From Georgenia thermotolerans (GTDB lineage Bacteria > Actinomycetota > Actinomycetes > Actinomycetales > Actinomycetaceae), in contig NZ_VUKF01000034.1 in assembly GCF_009193185.1 (NCBI RefSeq), positions 1 to 51,955 on the forward strand: a DNA stretch of 51,955 bases, in the 5' to 3' direction. A program made the translations under genes and the position numbers. Shown in pieces: positions 1-9,277 of this stretch. Every line of letters starts with the position of its first letter. Positions within the stretch are counted from its first letter, which is position 1. The notes beneath the pieces were generated by a model. The model worked only from the letters and a program-made list of their open reading frames with translations. It did not search any database and was not told where the DNA came from.

Positions 1-135
1 CAAACCAGACCGGCCGGCACGACGACGCCCACGAATCCATATGGCATCAAAAACTTGGCACACTGTTGAGTTCTCAAAGAACAGACACACACCATCAGCA
101 GCCAGGAACCCAGTTCCCAACCCCTCCGGGGCAAC
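1..135 (-). other. rrn leader: 5' leader of an rRNA operon (16S gene lies off the left edge)
   Basis: Read on the minus strand, the stretch contains GTTCTTTGAGAAC (70-82) followed by TCAACAGTGTGCC, the conserved actinobacterial pre-rRNA leader motif found upstream of 16S and 23S genes. GTTCT and AGAAC can pair as a small stem. The leader is preceded on the same strand by two sigma70-like promoters, so this is the start of the operon rather than the internal spacer. No mature 16S sequence is inside the window. Confidence 0.8.
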
Positions 136-141
136 CTCTCA

Positions 142-170
142 ATCTTAACCAACCCGGCCCGGCCTGTCAA
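142..170 (-). promoter_or_regulatory. rRNA operon promoter, proximal
   Basis: Minus strand: -35 TTGACA (170-165), 17-bp spacer, -10 TAAGAT (147-142). The -35 is a perfect consensus and the -10 has one or two deviations, with transcription expected to start near 135. A perfect 17-bp palindrome, CGCCACTC-T-GAGTGGCG (173-189), lies two bases upstream of the -35, where a regulator or UP-like element would act. Confidence 0.85.
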
Positions 171-321
171 CCCGCCACTCTGAGTGGCGAACCATCACGC
201 ACTGGTTCCGAACTGGCCACCCCACCAGCAGACACGGCAACGCCATGACCACTAGATCCGGGGGCTTCCCGCGGGACCGGCCACCATCTCGGTGTCCGTG
301 CCTCCCTGGCGGGACTCCGAA

Positions 322-351
322 ATATTAGGCAGACCCCGAACCGACGGTCAA
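322..351 (-). promoter_or_regulatory. rRNA operon promoter, distal
   Basis: Minus strand: -35 TTGACC (351-346), 18-bp spacer, -10 TAATAT (327-322). It fires toward the proximal rrn promoter about 180 bp downstream. Tandem promoters are usual for rRNA operons. Confidence 0.65.
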
Positions 352-803
352 ACCACCGGCACATGGCCTGCGCCACACCACGGCCACCCCCACCGGCGCG
401 GCGGTGACCCGGACCAGCTCCAGGCGCCACAACCTCCACACCCCACCTGGCGCCGTCCCAGGGCACCGACGGCGGCGGTGCCGGTGAGGGCGGGACCGCC
501 CGGCGGACGCATCGCCCGCACCCTCGCCGAGCCGCGGTCGGGCTCCGCACCGCCCGAGAGAACGTCGTGGGCACCGGCGGCGTACGACGGAGGAGCGGCT
601 CTCGGGGAGAGCCAGCGGCTCGCGCTGGTCCCGGGACGCCGGCTGGGTCCGGGAGGAGTTCGTCTGGGAGACGCCGTCAAGGGATTCGTGTGTCGGCGCC
701 CGCCGGCAGGCGCCTCCCAGACATTGGGGGTCGCCAGATAGAAGGCCTGTCCCATATGTCCGAATACCAGTACGGTGCTGTCCCGATAGGCGTGGACTGA
801 TTA
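352..803. other. intergenic, no gene seen
   Basis: Between the distal rrn promoter and the permease operator I find no coding stretch with a ribosome binding site or recognisable product. The open frames here are high-GC shadows. No tRNA-like cloverleaf was seen. Confidence 0.6.
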
Positions 804-839
804 TTCCGTGACGTGAAAATCCGTTCGACCCGGCAACGA
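804..839 (+). promoter_or_regulatory. candidate AllR/IclR-type operator upstream of the lactate/glycolate permease
   Basis: TTCCGTGACGTGAAA (804-818) fits TTYC-N7-GRAA, the half-operator shared by seven promoters of this window. It ends 41 bp before the permease start codon. The right half of the 36-bp composite (819-839) is degenerate here, so this is the weakest full match. Confidence 0.55.
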
Positions 840-859
840 CGCCGGCACCAGGGGGGCCC

Positions 860-2674
860 ATGGACAACCTCGCCGTACTCGCATTTTTCGCCCTGCTGCC
901 CATCCTCGTGGTGGGTGCACTTCTTCTCTGGCTGCGTTGGCCGGCCAAGTACGCCATGCCAGTCGGTCTGGCCGTGGTGGTTGCCGTCGCCACCGCCGTG
1001 TGGCAGATGAGCTGGAACACGATCGCGGCCTCGGTGGTCCAAGGCCTGCTCATCGCCGTCGGGCTGTTGTGGATCGTCTTCGGCGCTCTCCTGCTTCTCG
1101 AGACGATCACCAAGAGCGGCGCGCTGCAGTCGATCCGCGCGGGGTTCACCACCATCAGCCCCGACCGCCGCGTCCAGGTCGTCATCGTCGCCTGGCTCTT
1201 CGGTTCCTTCATCGAGGGAGCGGCGGGGTTCGGCACGCCGGCGGCCGTCGTGGCGCCCCTGCTGCTGGCGCTCGGCTTCCCTGCCATGGCGGCGGTCATG
1301 GCAGGCCTGATCATCCAGTCCACACCCGTGAGCTTCGGCGCCGTCGGCACGCCGATGATCACCGGCGTCGGCACCGGCCTCTCGGGCACGGACGGGAGCT
1401 TCGTCCCGAGCGTTCAGGCCCGGGCGGACGCGCTGGACCTGGACCGCGCCGGCTTCATCGCGCACACCGCGACCCAGGTGGCCACCGTCCACGCCCTCGT
1501 CGGCGTCCTCGTGCCGCTGTTCCTCGTGTGCCTCATGACCGGATTCTTCGGGGAACGGCGCAGCTTCCGTGCCGGGCTCGCCGTTGCCCCGTTCGCGCTG
1601 TACGCGGCCCTGGCGATGATCGTTCCCTACCTGGCGGTTGCCTACCTGCTCGGCCCCGAGTTCCCGTCGATGATCGGCGGTTTCGTCGGGCTCGTCGTCG
1701 TCATGTACACGTCCTCCAGGGGCTTCCTCATGCCCAAGGACGTCTGGGACTTTCCGCCACGGGAACGCTGGAGCCACCGCTGGTCCGGTTCGGTCAATCC
1801 CGACGCCGAGATGGCGCCGGGGGCCAGGATGCCGCTCGCCCTCGCCTGGAGCCCCTACGTCATCGTCGCGGCACTGCTGCTCCTGACGCGCAATGTCCCC
1901 GCCCTCAAGACGTTCCTCACGGGCCCGGCGGTCATCAAGGTCAACAACATCTTCGGGTCCGAGATCTCCCAGAACATGGACCTGCTCTACTCCCCCGGCG
2001 CGATCTTCCTCCTGGCGTGCCTGGCCACCTACGTCCTGCACCGGATGACCGGCCGGCAGATCGGCGCCTCGTGGAAGGTGGCGAGCGGTCAGCTCGCGGG
2101 TGCGGCGTTCGCGCTGCTGTGCGCGCTGCCGCTGGTGCGGATCTTCATCAACTCGGGCGGCGCCAACAACGCCGCCGGGCTCGACTCCATGCCCATCACC
2201 CTCGCCGAGGCCGCGGCCAACGTGACCGGCGAGGGCTGGCCGGTCCTGGCTCCGTTCATCGGGGCGCTCGGGGCGTTCGTCGCCGGCTCCAACACGGTCT
2301 CGAACATGATGTTCGCCCTCTTCCAGTACTCCACCGGTGAGGGCATCGGCGCCACCAGCCCCGAGACGGTCGTGGCCATCCAGGCTGTCGGCGGCGCGGC
2401 GGGCAACATGGTGGCGGTGCACAACGTCGTGGCTGCGGCGGCCACCGTGGGTCTGCTCGGGCGGGAGGGCGACCTCATCCGCAAGACGGTCATCCCGATG
2501 ACCTACTACTGCCTGGCGGCCGGCTCCATCGGGTACATGTGGATCTTCGGGATCGGGCTGAACGTGGGAACCATCGTGTTCGTGCTCGTGCTCGCCGCCC
2601 TGGCGGTCACGGCCTGGCAGATCACCACGAAGAGGGACGCCGTCAACCCCGAGCTGGAGCTCGCGAAGATCTGA
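860..2674 (+). CDS. lldP: L-lactate permease family transporter (LctP/LldP/GlcA), probably glycolate/lactate uptake
   Basis: A 604-residue polytopic membrane protein of the lactate permease family, proton symporters for L-lactate, D-lactate and glycolate. Family hallmarks are visible: [14 protein letters not shown] at about residues 117-130 and [10 protein letters not shown] at 157-166, with a related re-entrant repeat near the C-terminus ([22 protein letters not shown]). Length is near the family norm (about 550-600). The start has a G-rich Shine-Dalgarno (AGGGGG) just upstream. Lying convergent to glcDEF and preceded by the island's operator motif, it is more likely the glycolate carrier (GlcA role) than a lactate-only one. 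Substrate is inferred from context. Confidence 0.88.
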   Translation: MDNLAVLAFFALLPILVVGALLLWLRWPAKYAMPVGLAVVVAVATAVWQMSWNTIAASVVQGLLIAVGLLWIVFGALLLLETITKSGALQSIRAGFTTISPDRRVQVVIVAWLFGSFIEGAAGFGTPAAVVAPLLLALGFPAMAAVMAGLIIQSTPVSFGAVGTPMITGVGTGLSGTDGSFVPSVQARADALDLDRAGFIAHTATQVATVHALVGVLVPLFLVCLMTGFFGERRSFRAGLAVAPFALYAALAMIVPYLAVAYLLGPEFPSMIGGFVGLVVVMYTSSRGFLMPKDVWDFPPRERWSHRWSGSVNPDAEMAPGARMPLALAWSPYVIVAALLLLTRNVPALKTFLTGPAVIKVNNIFGSEISQNMDLLYSPGAIFLLACLATYVLHRMTGRQIGASWKVASGQLAGAAFALLCALPLVRIFINSGGANNAAGLDSMPITLAEAAANVTGEGWPVLAPFIGALGAFVAGSNTVSNMMFALFQYSTGEGIGATSPETVVAIQAVGGAAGNMVAVHNVVAAAATVGLLGREGDLIRKTVIPMTYYCLAAGSIGYMWIFGIGLNVGTIVFVLVLAALAVTAWQITTKRDAVNPELELAKI

Positions 2675-2680
2675 CGTGAC

Positions 2681-2716
2681 GGTCGGGGCCCTGCCCGCGG
2701 GACGGGGCCCCCGACC
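2681..2716. terminator. bidirectional hairpin between the permease and glcF
   Basis: Arms GGTCGGGGCCC (2681-2691) and GGGCCCC-c-GACC (2705-2716) form an 11-bp stem with one bulge, starting 7 bp after the permease stop. There is no U-tract, as is common in high-GC actinobacteria. Confidence 0.5.
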
Positions 2717-2750
2717 GGCGCCGCTCTCGCGCAGCGGGCGCCAGGCGGAT

Positions 2751-2861
2751 GGGTGCACCACCGCGGGCCAGGTGGGCGGCGGGTGCACCGCGGGCCAGGT
2801 GGGCGGCGGGTGCACCGCGGGCCAGGTGGGCGGCGGGTGCACCGCGGGCCAGGTGGGCGGG
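2751..2861. repeat. tandem repeat, four units of about 27 bp
   Basis: Four head-to-tail copies of a 27-bp unit beginning GGGTGCACC (2751, 2781, 2808, 2835). The first copy carries a 3-bp insertion; otherwise the copies are almost identical. It lies in the convergent gap between permease and glcF and is probably a non-coding slippage-prone minisatellite. Confidence 0.85.
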
Positions 2862-2894
2862 CGCCGGTGGTCCGCCTGTGGCTACGTGCCGGTC

Positions 2895-2940
2895 GCCCGT
2901 CAGGCGGGTGCGTGCCCGTCAGGCGGGTGCGTGCCCGTCA
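2895..2940. repeat. 19-bp tandem repeat running into the glcF stop codon
   Basis: The unit GCCCGTCAGGCGGGTGCGT occurs at 2895-2913 and 2914-2932. A third partial copy (2933-2940) includes the glcF stop codon. Each unit contains a small GCCCGTCAGGCGGG-like fold-back. Confidence 0.75.
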
Positions 2941-4578
2941 GCCGCCGCAGCCGCCCGGCTGCCCACAGGCGCAGGTGCCCTTCGCCAGGCTCACCGCGGT
3001 CGCCGCTGCCGCCGCCGCAGCCACCGGGGCGGCGGAGCGGGTCGCCTGCGGCGCCTCCTGCAGCAGGGTGTCGACGCTCTTGCCCAGCAGCGAGGCGTCG
3101 AGGACGCGGACCATGTGCGCCGTCGACATGTGCAGGCCGCGCCGGCCGAGGGCGTCGGTGATCTGCAGCAGGCAGCCCGGGTTGGACGTCACCAGCAGCT
3201 GGGCCCCCGTGGCCGCCACGTTGGCCGCCTTGCGGTCGCCGAGCTCACGCGCCGGCTCCGGCTTGACGAGGTTGTAGATCCCCGCAGAGCCGCAGCACAG
3301 GTCCCCCTCGGCGATCTCCTTGATGGTCAGGCCCGGGATGGCGCCCAGCAGCTGGCGCGGTTGCGACCGGACCCCCTGGGCGTGCGCGAGGTGACAGGCG
3401 TCGTGGTAGGCGACCGTCACCGGCAACGGGTGCCGCGTGGCCACGGGGCCCAGCTCGACGAGGACCTCGGCGATGTCCCGCACCCTGGCGGCGAAGTCGC
3501 GGGCCCGGTCGGCGTACTCGGGGTCGTCGGCGAGCAGGTGGGCGTAGTCCTTCATCGTCGAGCCACAGCCGGCGGAGTTGACGACGATGCGCTCCACCCC
3601 CGCCTCGGTGAACGCGTCGATCAGGGCCCGCGCGTACCGCAGCCCCTCCTCCTCCCGCCCGGCGTGCACCGACAGCGCGCCGCAGCAGCCCTGCGCGGGC
3701 GGGGTGACGACGTCGCAGCCCTCCATGTTGAGGACGCGGACGGTGGCGGCGTTGACGCCGGGGTAGAACTCCCGCTGCACGCAGCCCAGGAGCAGCCCGA
3801 CCGTCATCCGCCGCGGGCCCTTGGCGGGCGAGAGCGGCGGAATGCGGACCTGCCGCTCGATGGGCGGGGCGATGGCCGCCATCGTGGCCAGGCTCGGGGA
3901 GATCTTCTCGAGGACCCGCGTGCGGCGCACCGCCCGGCTGAGCCCGCTGCGCTGGTACAGCGCCAGCGGGCCGCGCATGAGCCGCAGCCGCTCCGGGTGC
4001 GGGAAGAGGGCGAAGATGGCCTCGCGCAGGGCCCGGTCGCCGAGCGACCGGTGCTGCGCCCCGCGCCGCTCGACCTGCTGGCGGGTGGCCTCGATGAGCT
4101 TGTCGTACTGCACGCCCGAGGGGCACGCCGTCACGCACGCCATGCAGCCCAGGCACCGGTCGATGTGCTGCACCAGGGACGGGCTCATCGGCTCGCCCTC
4201 GAGCCCCTCCTTCATGAGGTAGATGCGGCCGCGCGGGGAGTCCATCTCCTCGCCCCACAGGTTGTACGTCGGGCAGGCGGGCAGGCAGAACCCGCAGTGC
4301 ACGCAGTCGTCGATGAGGTCACGCGAGGGCGGGTGGTGGTCGTCGAACGCGGCCATGCCGAGCACGTCGGGCAGGGTGGTGGTCGCCTGTGCGGGCGCCG
4401 CCTCACCCATCTGGCCCTTCGGGCTGGCGACGGCGCCCATGTCGCCCGCGCCGGTGGTGGCCGCGTCCCGCGGCGTGCCCCTCGTGCCCTCGGGGCGCCC
4501 GTCCCCGGCGGAGCGCCCGCCGGTCGCCCCGTTCCCCGAGCGTGCGCCGGTCGACCCGTTCCCGATGTCTCCGCGCAT
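2938..4578 (-). CDS. glcF: glycolate oxidase iron-sulfur subunit GlcF
   Basis: A 546-residue electron-transfer subunit of glycolate oxidase (glycolate to glyoxylate). Two ferredoxin-type 4Fe-4S motifs are seen: C92/C95/C98/C102 and C142/C145/C148/C152. They are followed by two CCG domains (GCCGAL and CCGSAG contexts) typical of GlcF, LutA and GlpC. Start is the ATG in a TGATG overlap with the glcE stop, with Shine-Dalgarno GGGAGGG upstream. Two features are unusual: an N-terminal Gly/Ala-rich extension of about 70 residues before the first cluster, and a short C-terminal tail CACGQPGGCGG with three cysteines. Last gene of aceB-glcDEF. Confidence 0.9.
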   Translation of the reverse strand: MRGDIGNGSTGARSGNGATGGRSAGDGRPEGTRGTPRDAATTGAGDMGAVASPKGQMGEAAPAQATTTLPDVLGMAAFDDHHPPSRDLIDDCVHCGFCLPACPTYNLWGEEMDSPRGRIYLMKEGLEGEPMSPSLVQHIDRCLGCMACVTACPSGVQYDKLIEATRQQVERRGAQHRSLGDRALREAIFALFPHPERLRLMRGPLALYQRSGLSRAVRRTRVLEKISPSLATMAAIAPPIERQVRIPPLSPAKGPRRMTVGLLLGCVQREFYPGVNAATVRVLNMEGCDVVTPPAQGCCGALSVHAGREEEGLRYARALIDAFTEAGVERIVVNSAGCGSTMKDYAHLLADDPEYADRARDFAARVRDIAEVLVELGPVATRHPLPVTVAYHDACHLAHAQGVRSQPRQLLGAIPGLTIKEIAEGDLCCGSAGIYNLVKPEPARELGDRKAANVAATGAQLLVTSNPGCLLQITDALGRRGLHMSTAHMVRVLDASLLGKSVDTLLQEAPQATRSAAPVAAAAAAATAVSLAKGTCACGQPGGCGG

Positions 4579-5834
4579 CAGATCCCTCCCACGAAGCGCC
4601 CGGGCGCGAGGTGGCGTCCGGGATCCAGCCGCTGCTTGACCGCCCGCATGAGCTCCAGCCCGCCCACCGGGCCCCACACGTCGAGCCCCTCCCGCAGCGC
4701 GGCGGGCGCGGAGAGCACGGTGACGGTGCCCTCCCGGGGGCTCGGGGCGGCGGCGCGCAGACCGGCGACGACGCCGGCGAGGGCGGCCGCGTCCGGCGCG
4801 GTGATCCCGGCGTGCAGCACCCCGGCCGCCGTGCCGCGCAGCGCCACGCCGGCCCCGTGCGCCTGCTCGGCCGCGCGCGCCGCGGCCAGCAGGTCCGCCA
4901 CGCCCGTCAGGGTGGCGGTGGCCTTGGCGAGGACGTCGCCGTCGGGCAGGCGGGCCCACCAGGCGGGTTCCTCCCCCACCGTGCCGCCGACCAGCGTCGC
5001 GGCGTCCGCGGCCCGGGCGGCGACGGCGTCGTCGGTGCCCTCGAGCAGGACGGCGAGGGTCGCCTCGTCGGCGCCGGCGGGCCGGTCGATCTCGACCGCG
5101 GCCGGGGCCAGCTGGGAGGCGACCACCGCCCGGGCGCGCTCGGCCACCTCCGCCAGCGGGCCGGTCCAGAGCACGTACGCCCGGGCCGGGCGCATCGGGT
5201 GCAGCCGGAACGCGGCGCGCACGATCACGCCGAGGGTGCCGTAGGCGCCGGTCATGAGCTTGGCCAGGTCGTACCCGGCGACGTTCTTGACGACCTTGCC
5301 GCCCGAGGAGGCGACCGTGCCGTCGGCGAGCACCACGGTGGTGCCCAGGACGAGGTCGCGCAGCGCCAGGCGCTGGAGCCGGCGCACCCCGCTGGCCCCG
5401 GTGGCCAGGGCGCCGCCGACCGTCGACCCGCCCTCCAGGCGCTGGCGCGGGACGTCGGCGACCAGCTCCTGCTCGGCGCGGCCGACGTGGGCCTGCAGGT
5501 CCCGCAGCGCCAGCCCGGCCTCGGCGACGACGACGAGGTCGCCGGACTCGTGCTCGACGAGCCGGTCGAGCCCGCGGGTGTCGAGCAGCAGGTCGACCCG
5601 TTCGGGCGGGCAGCCCCAGCCCAGGGCGGTGCCCGCGCCGCGGGCGACGGTGACCAGCCCCTGCCCGGTGGCGGTGCGCAGCAGGGCCGAGACCGCCTCG
5701 ACCGTGGTCGGGCGGGCCACCACGGCGGCGGGGACGCCGTCGACCGTGTCCTCGGGGCCGGCCTCGCGGACCTCGCCGGCACCGTCGAGGCTACGGACCA
5801 GCGCGCTCAGATCGGGTGCGGTGACCGACGACAT
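4578..5834 (-). CDS. glcE: glycolate oxidase FAD-binding subunit GlcE
   Basis: A 418-residue protein with an N-terminal PCMH-type FAD-binding fold (GGSTVGGALATG and GGKVVKNVAGYDL motifs in the first 200 residues) and a shortened C-terminal oxidase domain, as in GlcE rather than GlcD. It partners GlcD and GlcF in the membrane-associated glycolate oxidase. The ATG start overlaps the glcD stop (TGATG) and follows GGAGGTG, so translation of the three subunits is likely coupled. Confidence 0.88.
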   Translation of the reverse strand: MSSVTAPDLSALVRSLDGAGEVREAGPEDTVDGVPAAVVARPTTVEAVSALLRTATGQGLVTVARGAGTALGWGCPPERVDLLLDTRGLDRLVEHESGDLVVVAEAGLALRDLQAHVGRAEQELVADVPRQRLEGGSTVGGALATGASGVRRLQRLALRDLVLGTTVVLADGTVASSGGKVVKNVAGYDLAKLMTGAYGTLGVIVRAAFRLHPMRPARAYVLWTGPLAEVAERARAVVASQLAPAAVEIDRPAGADEATLAVLLEGTDDAVAARAADAATLVGGTVGEEPAWWARLPDGDVLAKATATLTGVADLLAAARAAEQAHGAGVALRGTAAGVLHAGITAPDAAALAGVVAGLRAAAPSPREGTVTVLSAPAALREGLDVWGPVGGLELMRAVKQRLDPGRHLAPGRFVGGI

Positions 5835-7294
5835 CAGAACACCTCCGCCAGTCCGGCCTCCTGCAGCGGGTGGGCGCCCTGCCGCCGCCCGGGCCGCTCG
5901 CCGCACAGCCGCGGCGTGGGGAAGACCTTGCCCGGGTTGGAGATGTTGTCGGGGTCGAACGCGCACCGGACCGCCTGCATGGTCTCGAGGTCCGCGGCGG
6001 TGAACATCTTGGGCATGTACCGGGCCTTGTCCGCGCCCACGCCGTGCTCGCCGGTGATCGAGCCGCCGTTGGCGATGCACAGCTCGAGGATGCCGCCGGC
6101 GACGTCCTCGGCGCGCTCGGCCGCCCCCTCCTCGGCGTCGTCGAAGAGCACCAGCGGGTGGAGGTTGCCGTCCCCGGCGTGGAAGACGTTGGCCACCCGC
6201 ACGTCCCGCTCGGCGGCGAGGTCGGCGATCTGGCGCAGCACCTGGGGCAGGGCGGTGCGCGGGATGACCCCGTCCTGGACGAGGTAGTCGGGGCTGATCC
6301 GCCCGACGGCGGCGAAGGCGGACTTGCGGCCCTTCCAGATCAGGGCCCGCTCGACGTCGTCGGCCGCGATGCGCGTCTCGAACGCCCCGTTGGCCTCGCA
6401 GTGGCGCAGCACCTCGGCGAGCTCCCCGGCGACGTCCGCCGCGGCGCCGTCGAGCTCGACGACGAGCACCGCGCCTGCGCCGGCGGGGTACCCGCACGCC
6501 ACCGCCTTCTCGGCGGCCTCGATGGCCAGCGCGTCCATCATCTCGATGGCGGCGGGGATGACCCCGGCGGCGATGATCGCCGAGGTCGCCGCCCCGGCGT
6601 CGTCGGTGGAGCGGAACCCGGCGAGCACGGTCTGGACCTCCTGCGGCAGCCGGGTCAGGCGCACGGTCACGGCCGTGACGATCCCGAGCGTGCCCTCGGA
6701 GCCGACCAGGGCGCCGAGCAGGTCGTAGCCGGGCGGGTCGGGCGCCTTGCCCCCGATCTCCACCCGCTCCCCGGCCGGGGTGACGACGTCGAGGCCGACG
6801 ACGTGGTTGGTGGTGAAGCCGTACTTCAGGCAGTGCGCGCCGCCGGAGTTCTCCGCGACGTTGCCGCCGATGGAGCACACGGACTGGCTGGAGGGGTCGG
6901 GGGCGAAGTAGTAGCCGTCGGGCGTCGTGGCGCGGGTGAGCGCGAGGTTGATGACGCCCGGGTCCACGACCGCGCGCTGGTTGGCGGCGTCGATCTCGCG
7001 GATCTGGCGCATCTGCGACATCACGATGAGCACGCCCTCGGCCCGGGGCAGGGCGCCGCCGGACAGGCCGGTGCCCGAGCCGCGCGCCACGAAGGGCACC
7101 TGCCCCGCGGCGCACGCAGCCACCGCCGTGGCGACGTCGTCGGCGTCCCGGGCGAGCACGACGAGCCCGGGCACCACCTTGTACTGGGCGAGACCGTCGC
7201 ACTCGTACGTGCGCAGGCGGTGGCGGTCGGTGATCACCTGCTCGGGCCCCAGGGCCGCGAGCAGGGTCTCGGTGACGCGGGAGAGCGGTGACAC
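5834..7294 (-). CDS. glcD: glycolate oxidase catalytic FAD subunit GlcD
   Basis: A 486-residue FAD-linked oxidase (FAD_binding_4 then FAD-oxidase C domain). Seen: RGSGTGLSGG and CSIGGNVAENSGG in the FAD domain, HAGDGNLHP and TGEHGVG in the C-terminal domain, all typical of GlcD and D-lactate dehydrogenase relatives. I chose the GTG start because GAGGAGG lies 8 bases upstream; the open frame extends further but without a ribosome site. It follows aceB by 64 bp. D-lactate could be an alternative substrate, but the separate glcE and glcF argue for glycolate. Confidence 0.9.
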   Translation of the reverse strand: MSPLSRVTETLLAALGPEQVITDRHRLRTYECDGLAQYKVVPGLVVLARDADDVATAVAACAAGQVPFVARGSGTGLSGGALPRAEGVLIVMSQMRQIREIDAANQRAVVDPGVINLALTRATTPDGYYFAPDPSSQSVCSIGGNVAENSGGAHCLKYGFTTNHVVGLDVVTPAGERVEIGGKAPDPPGYDLLGALVGSEGTLGIVTAVTVRLTRLPQEVQTVLAGFRSTDDAGAATSAIIAAGVIPAAIEMMDALAIEAAEKAVACGYPAGAGAVLVVELDGAAADVAGELAEVLRHCEANGAFETRIAADDVERALIWKGRKSAFAAVGRISPDYLVQDGVIPRTALPQVLRQIADLAAERDVRVANVFHAGDGNLHPLVLFDDAEEGAAERAEDVAGGILELCIANGGSITGEHGVGADKARYMPKMFTAADLETMQAVRCAFDPDNISNPGKVFPTPRLCGERPGRRQGAHPLQEAGLAEVF

Positions 7295-7358
7295 GACGGC
7301 AACCTCCTCGTTGACGACGCCGGCGGCCGGGGCCCGGAGGTCCGGGCCCCGGTTCGTG

Positions 7359-8945
7359 TCAGGACATGCGCTGGTACGCCGGGAGCGTGAGGAAGTCGGC
7401 GTAGTCGTCGGCGACGGCGACCTCGAGGAACGTCTGGCGCGCCTCCTCGTAGTCGGCCGGATCGCCGGGCAGCTTGGCGATCTCCTCGTCGGCGATGCGC
7501 TCGACCAGCTCACGCGTGACCCGGTGGCCCGTGTCAGCAAGCGTGACATCGTTGTGCAGCCACTGCCAGACCTGCGAGCGGGAGATCTCCGCCGTCGCGG
7601 CGTCCTCCATGAGGTTGAAGATCGCCACCGCGCCGAGCCCGCCGAGCCAGGCCTTGAGGTACTGGATGCCGACCGAGACGTTGTTGCGCAGCCCGGCCTC
7701 GGTGACCTCGCCGGGGGTGGAGGCGACGTCGAGGAGCTGGGCGGCCGTGACGTGGACGTCCTCGCGCTTGTTCTCGATCTGGTTGGGCCGGTCGCCGAGG
7801 ACGGAGGTGAAGACCTCCTTGCACACCTCGACCATGCCGGGGTGGGCCACCCAGGAGCCGTCGAAGCCGTCGTTGGCCTCGCGGGTCTTGTCGTCGCGGA
7901 CCTTGGCGAAGGCCACCTCGTTGACGGCCTCGTCCCGGCTGGGGATGAACGCGGCCATGCCGCCGATGGCGTGCGCGCCGCGCTTGTGGCAGGTGCGCAC
8001 GAGCAGCTCGGTGTAGGCGCGCATGAACGGCACGGTCATCGTCACGGAGTTGCGGTCGGGCAGGAGGAAGTCCTTGCCGCGGGTCCGGAAGGACTTGATG
8101 ACGGAGAACATGTAGTCCCAGCGCCCGGCGTTCAGCCCCGAGGAGTGCTCGCGCAGCTCGTAGAGGATCTCCTCCATCTCGAAGGCGGCCGGGTAGGTCT
8201 CGATGAGCACGGTGGCCCGGATGGTGCCGCGCGGGATGCCGAGGAAGTCCTGGGCGAGGACGAACGCGTCGTTCCACAGCCGCGCCTCGAGGTGAGACTC
8301 CATCTTGGGCAGGTAGAAGTACGGGCCCAGGCCCTTCTCGATCTGGCGCAGCCCGGCGGTGGCGAGGTAGAGCGCGAAGTCGACCAGGGAGCCGGAGGTC
8401 TCCTCGCCGTCGACGAGGATGTGCTTCTCGGGCAGGTGCCAGCCGCGGGGGCGCACGATGATCGTGGCCAGCTCCTCGTCCGGCTTGAGCGCGTAGGTCT
8501 TGCCGTTCTCGGCGGTGAAGTCGATGGTGCGGTTGATGGCGTCGAGCAGGTTCAGCTGCCCGCCCACGACCGAGGTCCACTGCGGGGTGTTGGCGTCCTC
8601 GTGGTCGGCCAGCCACGCCTTCGCGCCGGAGTTCAGCGCGTTGATGGTCATCTTCTTGTCGGTGGGGCCGGTGATCTCCACGCGCCGGTCCACCAGGCCG
8701 GGCGCCGGCGGGGCGACCTGCCAGGAGTCGTCCTCCCGGATGTGCGCCGTCTCGGGCAGGAAGTCGAGGGTGCCGCCGTTGGCGAGGTCCTCCACCCGGC
8801 GCCGCCGGGCCTCCAGCAGCTCCAGGCGGCGGCCGTTGAGCTCGCGGTGGAGGCGGGCGATGAGGTCGAGCGCGCGGGGGGTGAGGACCTCCTCGTAGCG
8901 CTCGCCCAGCTCGCCGGTGATGCTGAGCCCGTCCGGAGTCTGCAC
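7359..8945 (-). CDS. aceB: malate synthase A
   Basis: A 528-residue cytosolic enzyme condensing glyoxylate with acetyl-CoA to malate. The family signature [17 protein letters not shown] is present, as are [15 protein letters not shown] and the catalytic region around [12 protein letters not shown]. The GTG start is supported by GAGGGAG six bases upstream. It leads an operon with glcDEF and is preceded by the shared operator, which ties it to disposal of glyoxylate from ureides and glycolate. No isocitrate lyase gene is nearby, consistent with a ureide/glycolate role rather than the glyoxylate shunt. Confidence 0.95.
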   Translation of the reverse strand: MQTPDGLSITGELGERYEEVLTPRALDLIARLHRELNGRRLELLEARRRRVEDLANGGTLDFLPETAHIREDDSWQVAPPAPGLVDRRVEITGPTDKKMTINALNSGAKAWLADHEDANTPQWTSVVGGQLNLLDAINRTIDFTAENGKTYALKPDEELATIIVRPRGWHLPEKHILVDGEETSGSLVDFALYLATAGLRQIEKGLGPYFYLPKMESHLEARLWNDAFVLAQDFLGIPRGTIRATVLIETYPAAFEMEEILYELREHSSGLNAGRWDYMFSVIKSFRTRGKDFLLPDRNSVTMTVPFMRAYTELLVRTCHKRGAHAIGGMAAFIPSRDEAVNEVAFAKVRDDKTREANDGFDGSWVAHPGMVEVCKEVFTSVLGDRPNQIENKREDVHVTAAQLLDVASTPGEVTEAGLRNNVSVGIQYLKAWLGGLGAVAIFNLMEDAATAEISRSQVWQWLHNDVTLADTGHRVTRELVERIADEEIAKLPGDPADYEEARQTFLEVAVADDYADFLTLPAYQRMS

Positions 8946-8960
8946 GATAGTCTCCCTCGA

Positions 8961-8996
8961 TTTCGTGATGCGGAATTGCAGATCTTCTATGCGAAA
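8961..8996 (-). promoter_or_regulatory. candidate AllR/IclR-type operator of aceB-glcDEF
   Basis: TTTCGTGATGCGGAA (8961-8975) is a full half-operator. The symmetric outer arm GAAA (8993-8996) is kept at exactly the spacing of the 36-bp composite, while the inner right arm (ATCT) is degenerate. The site begins 16 bp upstream of the aceB start codon, a position suited to repression. From 8997 to 9218 I see no further feature. Confidence 0.65.
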
Positions 8997-9218
8997 ACCC
9001 TACGTGACGCGCTTCACGACGGTCAACGGCGCGCGACGGCGCCTGACGAGGGCTCCGGCGGGCCTCGCGGAGGGGCCGCCGGCGCCCCCGGCACCAACCT
9101 CTGCCGGTATCTCAGGGTCGCTCATGCCCGGGCCGTTGTCAGCCCGTCCGCCGAACCTCGTCGCCCCTGCCTCGGCCCTCCTGCCGCCCCGGCGGAGCCC
9201 GCGCCGGCTCCCCAGCAC

Positions 9219-9259
9219 GCCGAGGACCTCGCCCGGCACGGCCGGACGAGGTCTTCGGC
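9219..9259 (-). terminator. terminator-like hairpin after bcp
   Basis: GCCGAGGACCTCG (9219-9231) pairs with CGAGGTCTTCGGC (9247-9259), 12 of 13 positions, and the loop can fold again. It lies 18 bp past the bcp stop. No U-run. Confidence 0.55.
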
Positions 9260-9277
9260 GAGGCGAGCGTCGTGGCG

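Noticed and set aside
200-850. Possible tRNA or small gene in the left intergenic region
   Set aside because: No T-loop/acceptor pairing and no frame with a ribosome site or recognisable product was found.
677-2842. A 721-codon minus-strand frame across the permease region
   Set aside because: Composition is Arg/Asp/Glu/Gly-rich antisense of a membrane protein. The plus-strand LctP family motifs are unambiguous.
2751-2861. Tandem repeats considered as a CRISPR array
   Set aside because: Units are contiguous with no unique spacers, and no cas genes are present.
2749-5244. Very long plus-strand open frames opposite glcF and glcE
   Set aside because: They are shadows of the minus-strand genes in high-GC DNA: no ribosome sites, Arg/Gly/Ala-rich nonsense composition and no family motifs, while the opposite strand has complete catalytic signatures.
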